Notes: generated from the letters alone by a model not told the origin. 6,218 nt of DNA from Halovivax sp. (GCA_007135505.1 SLIS01000260.1:1-6218); one strand, 5' to 3'; numbered from the stretch's first letter, positions 1-5,606 are shown. Made by a program: numbers and translations.

Positions 1-314
1 CCACCGGGCGGTCGCAAACCCATCGACTACGGTGGTGACGGCGAGTCGCGTCGCTCGCTCCAAAATCGTACAGGAGTCGTTTCGACGACCACTCAGTAAG
101 GCTGATTGGAAGCCGTCGACGCCGATGTAACCAACGGAACGGATATGGTCGACGTGCTCGACATCGCTCGGAGCATAACTGTCGTGGTGTCGGCCCGATG
201 AGGGAACCTACGCCGTCCGACGGGACTGTGAATCTCCCTTGCTCGATATCGAGTGAGTCACTGTGACGGCGCCGACACGTCCGTACCGAACGCTCGATTG
301 CGGTCGTCGAGGCC
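1..314. other. Gene-poor left edge, no defensible gene
   Basis: I see no complete gene here. Three frames are open at the left edge. Plus frame 1 runs to a TAA at 97-99 and plus frame 2 to a TAA at 128-130; either could be the last 30-40 residues of a gene outside the window, but neither is recognisable. On the minus strand the frame read leftward from the stop at 208-210 is open to base 1 and gives about 69 fairly protein-like residues (including DHIRSVGYIGVDGFQ). It has no ATG or GTG, only a TTG at 61-63, so it cannot be a normal gene start. Third-position GC in that frame is about 64% by hand count, below the 84% of the creatininase gene. The stretch may be intergenic or hold decayed gene remnants. 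It also contains the palindromes at 242-267. Confidence 0.5.
242..267. repeat. Cluster of short perfect palindromes
   Basis: A perfect 12-base palindrome (CTCGATATCGAG, 242-253) is followed at once by two overlapping palindromes with a one-base centre: GTGA-G-TCAC (253-261) and GTCAC-T-GTGAC (257-267). They lie about 50 bases past the stop codon of the minus-strand regulator. As RNA they could form only short stems, and no T-rich tract follows on the minus strand, so a classical terminator is unlikely. They could be a protein-binding site or chance. Confidence 0.35.
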
Positions 315-1163
315 TCACTCGTCAGTTTGGCGATCCGACCGTCGATCGGCGGCAACGCCGACTGGCTTGGCCTGGTTCCTGTACCAGTCGTACACCTGCT
401 CGGCCCACTCGATGGTCTCGTGACCGTTCGATTCGACGAGGGCCTGTATCCGTCCCACTTCGTCGTACGCGAGCAGGGCGACACCATCTCCCGCAATCAC
501 GAGGCCGTAGGGCAATTCGTCGTCGTATTTTAGAAGGTGGATCTCATCACCTTCCAATAGATCTACGCCTTCTGGGAGCGTTCCCTCCCGAAGTGAATCG
601 ATCGTCTCGGTCGGGAGAACGATCTCGGAGGTCGCCGGACTGCACCCATCCGAACGCCGATAGTGTCGGAGCAATTCTCCCGAGATCACGGGGAACATAC
701 CTCGGCCGTCTGTGCCCGTCCGAACCATTTCGAACAGTCGTTTCATCGGAGCATGTGGTCGGTTCGGTTCGGGTACCGTGACGACCGGGTCGGCCAATCG
801 GTTGACGTCGAGGGTTTGGGGATCGTCCACTGCTTCGAGAAACGGGGATAGCGTCTCGATCGTCCGGGTCGCCTCGATCATCCGTCCGATTTCGGTCACG
901 AGTAACTGTCCGACCGGAGTCGTCGCGTAGCCGGACGACGTCCGCTCGATCCATCCTCGTCGTTCGAGCTGGGTGAGATTTCGCTGGAGCGTCGTTCGCG
1001 GTGCGTCGAGATCATCTTTCAGACCACGAAGATCGGTTGGCGAGTCGGAAAGTCTGTCGAGTAGTCGAACTCGTTGGAACGAGTTACTCAGATAGCGAAG
1101 GTGGTCCCAGGCCTCGCACGACTCCACGGTCCCTGCTACCGGCGTCTCAGTGCCGCTCCCCAT
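315..1163 (-). CDS. Winged-helix transcriptional regulator, FilR1-like C-terminal domain
   Basis: Predicted DNA-binding regulator of 282 residues. Residues about 18-90 form a winged helix of the ArsR/IclR-like haloarchaeal type: a helix around LSNSFQRVRLLDRLSDSP, then a recognition segment (DLDAPRTTLQRNLTQLERRGWI, about 51-72), then a wing and a PVGQLLV helix. The rest (about 105-260) matches the general plan of the effector domain of FilR1-like methanogen and haloarchaeal regulators: a conserved ADPVVTVPEPNRPHAP stretch, then alternating strands and helices ending in WAEQVYDWYR. The ligand is unknown. The frame stays open to 1415, but the upstream 84 residues are basic, unlike the family, and cross an AT-rich promoter. 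The ATG at 1163 is therefore preferred; it lies about 35 bases past a TATA box, giving a very short leader. Third-position GC is about 60% over the first ~50 codons, low for this window, which hints at a different origin. It may regulate itself or a gene outside the window. Confidence 0.85.
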   Translation of the reverse strand: MGSGTETPVAGTVESCEAWDHLRYLSNSFQRVRLLDRLSDSPTDLRGLKDDLDAPRTTLQRNLTQLERRGWIERTSSGYATTPVGQLLVTEIGRMIEATRTIETLSPFLEAVDDPQTLDVNRLADPVVTVPEPNRPHAPMKRLFEMVRTGTDGRGMFPVISGELLRHYRRSDGCSPATSEIVLPTETIDSLREGTLPEGVDLLEGDEIHLLKYDDELPYGLVIAGDGVALLAYDEVGRIQALVESNGHETIEWAEQVYDWYRNQAKPVGVAADRRSDRQTDE

Positions 1164-1190
1164 CTTAACCCACCAAACAATCTCGCGCTC

Positions 1191-1207
1191 AAATATATAA
1201 AATTTAT
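1191..1207 (-). promoter_or_regulatory. TATA-box promoter of the regulator, with overlapping palindrome
   Basis: On the minus strand this reads ATAAATTTTATATATTT, a strong archaeal TATA box inside an AT-rich island (about 1190-1232) in otherwise GC-rich DNA. A TATA centre near 1197 puts the start of transcription near 1170, about seven bases before the ATG at 1163. Bases 1197-1207 (ATAAA-A-TTTAT) are palindromic around one base and overlap the TATA box, so they could be a site for autorepression; that part is inference. Confidence 0.6.
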
Positions 1208-1210
1208 CAG

Positions 1211-1217
1211 TAAAAAA
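1211..1217 (-). terminator. Possible T-tract terminator for the DUF5789 gene
   Basis: The minus strand has a run of six T (1212-1217) about 80 bases past the DUF5789 stop codon and just ahead of the regulator's TATA box. Archaeal termination can use a T-run without a hairpin, so this could end the DUF5789 transcript. There is no other support, and the T-run is also part of the promoter's AT-rich island. Confidence 0.3.
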
Positions 1218-1296
1218 TGTCTCATAATATCTCTCGATTGTCCGTGCTGTTTCTAGTGCCGTCCGACGTGTTACCGGCTGAACCGGACTGAACGCC

Positions 1297-1641
1297 TCAG
1301 AACGACTCCTGTTCGCGCTGGCCCTCCTGTCCCGGCGCACCTTCGTCCTGACGGTCTTCACCCGGGGCCGGGGGCGTCCGGTCGCTGTAGTTCTTCCGGC
1401 CGATCGCCTCGTCACCGACCATCGTCAGAATCGCCTCCGTGACCTCGTTCGCGGAGCCGTACTCGTCCTCGTTCAGCGGCTCTAGCAACTCCTGGAACGT
1501 CACCGCCTCGTCTTCCATGTCGAGTTCCTCGTCCCCGTACGCCTCCAGCAACTCGTCCTGCGTCGCGGGGTACTCGTGATCGTCGAGTTTCGCGCCGAGG
1601 TCGCCGAGTTCGACGCCCTGTTCGCGGTGGGTATCGCTCAT
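1297..1641 (-). CDS. DUF5789 family protein
   Basis: Small, very acidic protein of 114 residues, known from haloarchaea; function unknown. The family core is visible: ELGDLGAKLDDHEYPATQDELLEAYGD (about 11-37), the VTFQELLEPLNEDEYGSANEV stretch (about 47-67), and the hallmark MVGDEAIGRKNYSDRTPP (about 74-91). The last 25 residues are a low-complexity tail of Gly, Gln, Glu and Pro, probably disordered. The early part resembles the short alpha-helical fold of DUF2795-like proteins (my inference). The open frame extends upstream to 1806, but the extra 55 residues are Arg-rich and overlap the promoter of the divergent gene, so the ATG at 1639-1641 is chosen. A weak TATA-like GGTTTCC lies about 26 bases upstream (1665-1671). 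It shares a 159-base divergent intergenic region with the creatininase-family gene. Confidence 0.85.
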   Translation of the reverse strand: MSDTHREQGVELGDLGAKLDDHEYPATQDELLEAYGDEELDMEDEAVTFQELLEPLNEDEYGSANEVTEAILTMVGDEAIGRKNYSDRTPPAPGEDRQDEGAPGQEGQREQESF

Positions 1642-1768
1642 ACCGTCCCTCGGTCGGTTCGTCGGAAACCGCTTCCCCCTGCCATCGCGTGGTCGCCAAC
1701 CGTCCGTGGTCGAGAGGCGGTATTCGATCGCCGTTTTCCGTCGAATCGGATCACCCGGTGAGACGGAG

Positions 1769-1776
1769 CTTACAAG
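1769..1776 (+). promoter_or_regulatory. TATA-like box for the creatininase-family gene
   Basis: CTTACAAG is the most AT-rich spot in the divergent spacer and is centred about 28 bases before the ATG at 1801. That is the spacing expected for a haloarchaeal leaderless transcript. It supports the ATG at 1801 rather than the in-frame GTG at 1792 as the start. Confidence 0.45.
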
Positions 1777-1800
1777 GTTCGACCGCCCGTCGTGGCAGGT

Positions 1801-2535
1801 ATGCACCTGGATCGCGTCGCGTGGCCCGACGCGGCGTCACTCGAGTCAGACCTTGCCGTCCTCCCGGTCGGGAGTACCGAACAGCACGGCCCGCACGCCC
1901 CGCTCGGAACCGACTCGCTGGCCGCGACGGCCGTCGCCGAAGCCGGCGTCGAGGCGTTCGACGGGGAGGTAGCCATCGCGCCGACGCTGCCGGTGGGAAT
2001 CGCCGCAGAACATCGCCACTTCGCGGGAACGCTCTGGCTCGAACCGGACACCTTCAGGGCCACCGTTCGCGACTGCGTCGCCAGTCTCGCCCACCACGGG
2101 TTCGATCGCGTCGTCTGCGTCAACGGCCACGGCGGCAACGTCGACGCGCTTCGCGAGGTCACCGGCGAGATCAGCCGTCACGGCGACGCCTACGCGGTGG
2201 CGTTCACCTGGTTCGAGGCCGTCGGCGAGCACGCAGCCGACATGGGACACGCCGGGCCGCTCGAGACGTCGCTGCTGCGGGCGATCGAACCGGCGCTCGT
2301 CGTCGAGGATCGCATCGAGGATGCCCGCGACGGCGCCGCCGAGGGCTGGGGGGAGTGGGTGAGTCGGACGAATCTCGCGCACGACTCGGCGGAATTCACG
2401 GAAAGTGGCGTCGTCGGCGATCCGACCGACGGCGACGCCGACCGTGGAAGCGAACTCCTGGAACTGGCCGCGTCGTCGCTGGCTCGCTTGCTCGAGGCCG
2501 TCGATTCACGGGACCTGTCGGAACCGTCGGTGTGA
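1801..2535 (+). CDS. Creatininase-family metallo-amidohydrolase, possibly ArfB-like deformylase
   Basis: Cytosolic metal-dependent amidohydrolase of 244 residues, the usual family length. Metal-site motifs are clear: GSTEQHGPHAPLGTD (about 24-38) supplies Glu27, His29 and Asp38 with the same spacing as Glu34/His36/Asp45 of Pseudomonas creatininase; NGHGGN (108-113) supplies His110; GHAGPLETS (149-157) holds a conserved Glu155. Creatininase itself, as I recall, has NGHYEN at the second site with a Glu ligand; here that place is Gly, so creatinine is unlikely to be the substrate. In archaea this family includes ArfB, the formamide hydrolase acting after GTP cyclohydrolase III on the riboflavin/F420 pathway, which is the best guess; an MftE-like peptidase or another cyclic amidase is possible. 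The ATG at 1801 fits a TATA-like box 28 bases upstream; a GTG at 1792 would add three residues. It is divergent from the DUF5789 gene and converges with the DUF5790 gene across 78 bases. Confidence 0.88.
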   Translation: MHLDRVAWPDAASLESDLAVLPVGSTEQHGPHAPLGTDSLAATAVAEAGVEAFDGEVAIAPTLPVGIAAEHRHFAGTLWLEPDTFRATVRDCVASLAHHGFDRVVCVNGHGGNVDALREVTGEISRHGDAYAVAFTWFEAVGEHAADMGHAGPLETSLLRAIEPALVVEDRIEDARDGAAEGWGEWVSRTNLAHDSAEFTESGVVGDPTDGDADRGSELLELAASSLARLLEAVDSRDLSEPSV

Positions 2536-2613
2536 AACGTGCGTCGATCGAACGGCTTTGGTAAGATTCCGAAACGGTCCCTGCCCGGTCGGTTGCGACA
2601 ACCGGTCTCCGTG

Positions 2614-3018
2614 TTACTCCTCGTCCTCGCCACCGATGTCCTGGAGGTTCCCGCGAAGCCCGGGGATCGTCGCGGTGAGTTCGGTGACTTGCTCGCTCGC
2701 TCCCTCGATGTCCTCGATGGCAGACTCGACCGTCTCGATCTCGTCGGCGAGGTCCGAGGCGTCGTCGAACGCGTCGGCGCGGTCGCCCATCGTGTACCAC
2801 TTCTTGGCGTCTCGTAGGTGTTGCTCGGCGTCGCCGACGTCGAGGGCGGACTTCAGTCCGTTCAGCGTCCCGAGAACGTTGTCGGCGTCGGTCTCCCAGA
2901 TCTCGTCGGCGTCGGGGAGGGAATCCCGCGCCTCGTCCAGCGAACTCTCGACGTCCTCGCGCATCTCGGTCGCCGCCTCGCCGAACAGGTCGTCGTCCGT
3001 GAGTGAGGCCTGGCTCAT
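2614..3018 (-). CDS. DUF5790 family protein
   Basis: Acidic, almost wholly helical protein of 134 residues, from a family I know only in haloarchaea and without known function. Recognisable blocks are MSQASLTDDDLFGEAATEMR at the start, LPDADEIWETDADNVLGTLN (about 34-53), and LRDAKKWYTMGDRADAFDD (about 68-86). From about 83 to 118 a heptad-like pattern (LADEIETVESAIEDIEGASEQVTEL) suggests a coiled coil, followed by LRGNLQDIGGEDEE. No signal peptide, membrane segment or catalytic motif is visible. A protein-protein or scaffolding role is conceivable but unproven. The open frame extends to 3099, but the extra 27 residues cross a TATA-like box, and the family start MSQ at 3018 is preferred. The gene stands alone, 179 bases past mptD on the same strand and with its own promoter. 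Confidence 0.88.
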   Translation of the reverse strand: MSQASLTDDDLFGEAATEMREDVESSLDEARDSLPDADEIWETDADNVLGTLNGLKSALDVGDAEQHLRDAKKWYTMGDRADAFDDASDLADEIETVESAIEDIEGASEQVTELTATIPGLRGNLQDIGGEDEE

Positions 3019-3040
3019 GGTCGGTGGTACTTCACCACCG

Positions 3041-3050
3041 GGGTTAAACG
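3041..3050 (-). promoter_or_regulatory. TATA-like box for the DUF5790 gene
   Basis: The minus strand reads CGTTTAACCC, with TTTAA centred about 28 bases before the ATG at 3018, the position expected for a leaderless transcript. The near-identical GGTTTAACG lies 25 bases before the TRAM gene, which strengthens both calls. Confidence 0.55.
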
Positions 3051-3060
3051 ATAGCCCGAA

Positions 3061-3091
3061 AGCGAAAGTGAAAATCGCCCGGCGAAGCGGG
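3061..3091 (-). terminator. Possible hairpin plus U-rich terminator after mptD
   Basis: On the minus strand a short GC hairpin (CCCG-CTTCGC-CGGG, 3078-3091) is followed by the pyrimidine-rich GATTTTCACTTTCGCT (3061-3076), ending just upstream of the DUF5790 promoter. It could end the mptD transcript about 110 bases past its stop codon. The stem is only four base pairs, so this is tentative. Confidence 0.3.
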
Positions 3092-3197
3092 TTCAGCACG
3101 AGTTACGACGATCGCTGGTTGGACGGCCGACGAATCCTACGAACGGTTTTCGGCGCTTGTCCGGACGGTCAATTTGGCTGCGCCCCGTCAGTCACTC

Positions 3198-3617
3198 TCA
3201 CTCGGGCGCTTCGTTCCCGTGCGATGCATCTGGCCGGATCGAGACGACGGTCATCAGCGGATAGCCCTCTTCCATCGCCATCTGCGAGGTCACCGTCCGG
3301 CCGTCGCGTTCGACGACGATTTCGACTTCCATGAACCGGCCGGTCAGTTCGGTATAGTCGGCACTCGAGTCGGCGAGTTCGCGCTCGAGGGCGTCGGTGT
3401 CGACCTCGACGGTGACGTCCGTGCAGTGGGGCTGGTTCTCGATCGACTCTTCCATCGCGGTCGCGAGGCTGTCCGCGCTCGCCGGCGAGACAGGCGTGCC
3501 GGCGAACTGGTGGTAGAGCGAGCCGAACTTGATGCCGCTCTCGAAGCAGGCGACCTCGCCCGGCGTGGGGTCGCGATCGTCGGTCGGGCTCGCGCTTGAA
3601 TCCGACGCTGGTGGCAT
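3198..3617 (-). CDS. Archaeal-type dihydroneopterin aldolase MptD
   Basis: Cytosolic enzyme that splits 7,8-dihydroneopterin into 6-hydroxymethyl-7,8-dihydropterin and glycolaldehyde in archaeal pterin (methanopterin or folate-type) synthesis. It is unrelated to bacterial FolB. The family core is clear: TPGEVACFESGIKFGSLYHQF (about 18-38), ENQPH (60-64), FMEVEIVVERDG (95-106) and MEEGYPLMTVVSI (115-127). Glu26, Gln62 and Tyr119 align with the residues I recall as catalytic in Methanocaldococcus MptD (Glu25, Gln61, Tyr111). With the ATG at 3617 the protein is 139 residues, slightly long for the family because of a Ser/Pro/Asp-rich head of about 17 residues. An in-frame ATG at 3683 (161 residues) is possible and would fit the TACGTA at 3721-3726 as promoter, so the start is unsure. 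It is divergent from azf. Confidence 0.85.
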   Translation of the reverse strand: MPPASDSSASPTDDRDPTPGEVACFESGIKFGSLYHQFAGTPVSPASADSLATAMEESIENQPHCTDVTVEVDTDALERELADSSADYTELTGRFMEVEIVVERDGRTVTSQMAMEEGYPLMTVVSIRPDASHGNEAPE

Positions 3618-3717
3618 GGTGGTGCGCTCGGCCGCCGGGGAGAAGGACGTTCCGGTCGAGCCAGGCGACGCTGGACTCGGCATTCACGATCGCTGTCACC
3701 AGCGACGACAGACCGCA

Positions 3718-3729
3718 AGGTACGTATCT
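3718..3729. promoter_or_regulatory. Candidate shared promoter between mptD and azf
   Basis: AGGTACGTATCT contains the palindrome TACGTA (3721-3726). Its centre is about 28 bases before the azf ATG at 3753, the leaderless spacing. Being symmetric, it could also serve the minus strand, with a start near 3697, just ahead of the alternative mptD ATG at 3683. It is a poor match to a TATA consensus. Confidence 0.35.
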
Positions 3730-3752
3730 CGGTGGCGCCTTCGAACGGACGA

Positions 3753-4499
3753 ATGGCACAGTCGGTCCTGTTGACCGGGGCCTCGGGCCGCGTCGGCTCG
3801 GCGGTCCTGGGCGAGCTCGCCGACGAGTACGAGTGGCGACTGCTCGATCGCGATCCGCCGACCGCGGAGTTCCCCGGGGAGTTCGTCGTCGCCGACATTA
3901 CGGACGAAGACGCTGTGGTCGACGCGATGGCCGGCATCGACGCGGTGATCCACCTGGCAGGCGACCCGCGTAAAGAAGCTCCCTGGTCGAGCGTCCTTCC
4001 CAACAACATCGACGGCACGCGGGTCATCTACGAGGCCGCCGTTGAGGCGAGCGTCGATCGCGTGGCCTTCGCGTCCTCGAACCACGCTGTCGGGGCCTAC
4101 GAAACTGACGAGCGCACGCCGGAGATCTACCGCGATCGCGACGAGTTCCGCCTCGACGGGTCGGAGCTTCCACGGCCGGGGAATCTCTACGGGGTCTCGA
4201 AGGCCACCGGCGAGATCCTCGGCCGGTACTACCACGACGAGTACGGACTCTCGGTCGCCTGCGTCCGCATCGGCAACCTGACGGCGGACCACCCGCCGAT
4301 CGACTACGAGCGCGGACAGGCGATGTGGCTCTCCTACCGCGACTGTGCACACCTCTTCCAGCGCTGCATCGAGGCCGACTACGGCTACGAGATCGTCTAC
4401 GGTATCAGCGACAACGATCGCAAGTACTACTCCATCGAGCGAGCCCGCGAGGTACTCGGGTACGAGCCACAGGACAACTCGGCGGAGTACGAGAACTGA
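3753..4499 (+). CDS. NAD-dependent glucose-6-phosphate dehydrogenase (Azf)
   Basis: Extended short-chain dehydrogenase that oxidises glucose 6-phosphate to 6-phosphogluconolactone with NAD+, the entry step of the haloarchaeal oxidative pentose phosphate pathway; it replaces the unrelated bacterial Zwf. The 248-residue protein closely resembles Haloferax volcanii Azf as I remember it. It shows the Rossmann motif TGASGRVG (8-15), an acidic Asp32 after the second strand (LLDRD), which favours NAD over NADP, HLAGDPR (67-73), SSNHAVG (108-114), and catalytic Tyr146 and Lys150 in YGVSK. The C-terminal substrate part includes GNLTADHPPIDYERGQAMWL (174-193) and YGISDNDRKYYSIERAREVLGY (216-237). Relatives include uronate and galactose dehydrogenases, so substrate choice rests on the C-terminal match. 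The ATG at 3753 is chosen over a GTG at 3732 because the Rossmann strand begins at once after it. It is divergent from mptD and convergent with the small membrane-protein gene. Confidence 0.88.
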   Translation: MAQSVLLTGASGRVGSAVLGELADEYEWRLLDRDPPTAEFPGEFVVADITDEDAVVDAMAGIDAVIHLAGDPRKEAPWSSVLPNNIDGTRVIYEAAVEASVDRVAFASSNHAVGAYETDERTPEIYRDRDEFRLDGSELPRPGNLYGVSKATGEILGRYYHDEYGLSVACVRIGNLTADHPPIDYERGQAMWLSYRDCAHLFQRCIEADYGYEIVYGISDNDRKYYSIERAREVLGYEPQDNSAEYEN

Positions 4500-4534
4500 A
4501 GCGGCCGAGCCAATAGACTGCAGACCAGCACAAT

Positions 4535-4569
4535 TGCTGATCGACCGACGCTGCTGATCGACCGACGCT
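4535..4569. repeat. Perfect 17-base tandem duplication in the azf 3' gap
   Basis: GCTGATCGACCGACGCT occurs twice head to tail (4536-4552 and 4553-4569), and the T before each copy is shared. The second copy ends on the first base of the membrane-protein gene's stop codon. It fills half of the 69-base gap between convergent genes, so it is probably a recent slippage duplication. It could affect the 3' ends of both transcripts, but nothing shows that it does. Confidence 0.9.
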
Positions 4570-4874
4570 TATTTTACGACCGACACCAGCCAGTCTGGTC
4601 CGATTTCGTACCAGCGGACGAACGGGAGTCCTGAGACGACGAACAGGGGGACGACCGCGAGTGGTCGCAAAACCGTCGCGACGAGAAACGTCGAAACGAT
4701 GATCAGCAGGGCGCCACCGATGTGTTGCATCGCGATCCCGAACTCCGACAGTTCGACGTCACGGAGCTGGAAGATATTCTCCAGTCGAAAGGCCCGTTCG
4801 GGATCGACGAGCGAGAGTATCCCCCACATCGTCAGCAGGACCCCGAATACGAACGCGTAGACGGAAACGGCCAT
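4569..4874 (-). CDS. Small integral membrane protein, DUF6199-like
   Basis: Protein of 101 residues with no recognised function. Hydrophobic segments lie at about 3-23, 49-69 and 71-87, giving two to three membrane helices. Between the first two is a loop DPERAFRLENIFQLRDVELSEF, which resembles DUF6199 proteins: a first helix, a Pro-and-Arg stretch, a polar loop ending in ELSE, then a helix starting with a GG pair. The C-terminus is short (RWYEIGPDWLVSVVK). The frame extends to a TTG at 4919, but those residues are polar and unlike the family. The ATG at 4874 is chosen; the codon before it is GTG and could also start. The stop codon of the DUF309 gene lies 41 bases upstream on the same strand and no TATA-like box is seen between them, so the two are probably cotranscribed. 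Confidence 0.75.
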   Translation of the reverse strand: MAVSVYAFVFGVLLTMWGILSLVDPERAFRLENIFQLRDVELSEFGIAMQHIGGALLIIVSTFLVATVLRPLAVVPLFVVSGLPFVRWYEIGPDWLVSVVK

Positions 4875-4915
4875 CACCTGAATCCCGCATTCCGGGGTGG
4901 TAGTTCTTCTGGTCT

Positions 4916-5542
4916 TCAACGGTCGTCGAACAGGCCCGACACGTCGGCCGCCCGCGACTCCCGCCGGTCGACGTGCTGACCGAGGCGCTGGTAGATAACG
5001 TCTCGATCGGTCTCCGCTCCCGAGACGAAATCCCGGAGGAGTGCCTGGAACGGCGTTTCGGACCGTCCGCGATCGACGTCAGCGTACAGGTACTCGCCGG
5101 CTCGGACGACCGGTTCCTCGTCGTAGCCCCACTCCTCGGCGAGGACTGCCGCGGCGGCGGCCGTCTCGACGGGCGTACAGTCCGTAAGCGTCAGGATCTC
5201 CCCTTCGTGTGAGAGCGCGAGTGGGGCCCGGCGCTCGATGAGCTCCGGGTCGACAGCGAGGTCGGCGAGAAACCGGCGAGCGGCTCCGACGTTACACTCG
5301 CGGTAGTCCGGATCCAGTTCGGCGAGGTACTCTCCGGCGCTCTCGGCCAGCCCGATTGCCCCCGTCCAGTTGCGGTGGTGGGCGTGGTGGACCGCCGCCG
5401 TGAACTGGATCAGACCGTGGAGCAAGCGCTCGTCGGGTGTCCCCTCCTCGAGGTCGAGCCAGTGGGCTTCCCAGGCGTCGTGGGCTGCGTGGTAGTGCCC
5501 ATCGTTGTAGATGGCGATCCCGGCCCTGAGCGCCGTGCGCAT
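4916..5542 (-). CDS. DUF309 domain protein
   Basis: Soluble helical protein of 208 residues. The DUF309 signature is at the N-terminus: YNDGHYHAAHDAWEAHWLDL (12-31), a His/Trp/Glu-rich helix, then LLHGLIQFTAAVHHAHHRNWTGAIGLAESA (40-69), the usual second conserved helix. His21, Glu25 and His27 in the first helix and the His-rich VHHAHH (51-56) could bind a metal; this is inference and no activity is established for the family. The remaining ~130 residues, past the usual domain, are acidic and end with a region (about 140-190) including YLYADVDRGRSETPFQALLRDF. The frame stays open to 5608, but those 22 extra residues cross AT-rich promoter-like DNA, so the ATG at 5542 is preferred. It is probably first in a two-gene unit with the small membrane protein. 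Confidence 0.85.
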   Translation of the reverse strand: MRTALRAGIAIYNDGHYHAAHDAWEAHWLDLEEGTPDERLLHGLIQFTAAVHHAHHRNWTGAIGLAESAGEYLAELDPDYRECNVGAARRFLADLAVDPELIERRAPLALSHEGEILTLTDCTPVETAAAAAVLAEEWGYDEEPVVRAGEYLYADVDRGRSETPFQALLRDFVSGAETDRDVIYQRLGQHVDRRESRAADVSGLFDDR

Positions 5543-5564
5543 GGCAGTCGATTCACGCGGTGAG

Positions 5565-5606
5565 AAGAAAAGTCCTCGGCGACGGCGGTCGGAGACGAAA
5601 TAAAAC
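5565..5606 (-). promoter_or_regulatory. Promoter region of the DUF309 gene
   Basis: Two AT-rich elements are seen on the minus strand. CTTTTCTT (5565-5572) is centred about 27 bases before the ATG at 5542, the leaderless spacing. GTTTTATTT (5598-5606) is the better TATA match and would give a leader of about 30 bases. I cannot tell which is used. Confidence 0.45.

Noticed and set aside
2..487. Minus-strand frame open from an ATG at 487 to the left edge
   Set aside because: Its first third is a shadow of the regulator gene in another frame and the rest is Arg-rich and unrecognised; a start inside another gene on the same strand is unlikely.
263..781. Plus-strand open frame opposite the regulator
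   Set aside because: Arg- and Ser-rich translation with no family resemblance, antisense to a well-supported gene.
1164..1415. Upstream in-frame extension of the regulator by 84 residues
   Set aside because: It is strongly basic, unlike haloarchaeal proteins, and runs through an AT-rich promoter with a TATA box; the family start fits the ATG at 1163.
1689..2564. Long plus-strand open frame of 291 codons
   Set aside because: It is an Arg-rich shadow of the creatininase-family gene, a usual artefact in high-GC DNA; no recognisable domain.
2405..3334. Plus-strand open frame of 309 codons
   Set aside because: It covers parts of three recognised genes in other frames; Ser/Arg-rich and without any motif.
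3344..4352. Minus-strand open frames opposite azf and its promoter
   Set aside because: They are antisense to a clear Azf gene, and their translations show no domain and have the composition of shadow frames.
1801..4499. A new defence or secretion system around the metallo-enzyme and DUF genes
   Set aside because: No nuclease, helicase, ATPase, toxin or secretion component is present; the genes are metabolic enzymes and small haloarchaeal proteins in mixed orientations.
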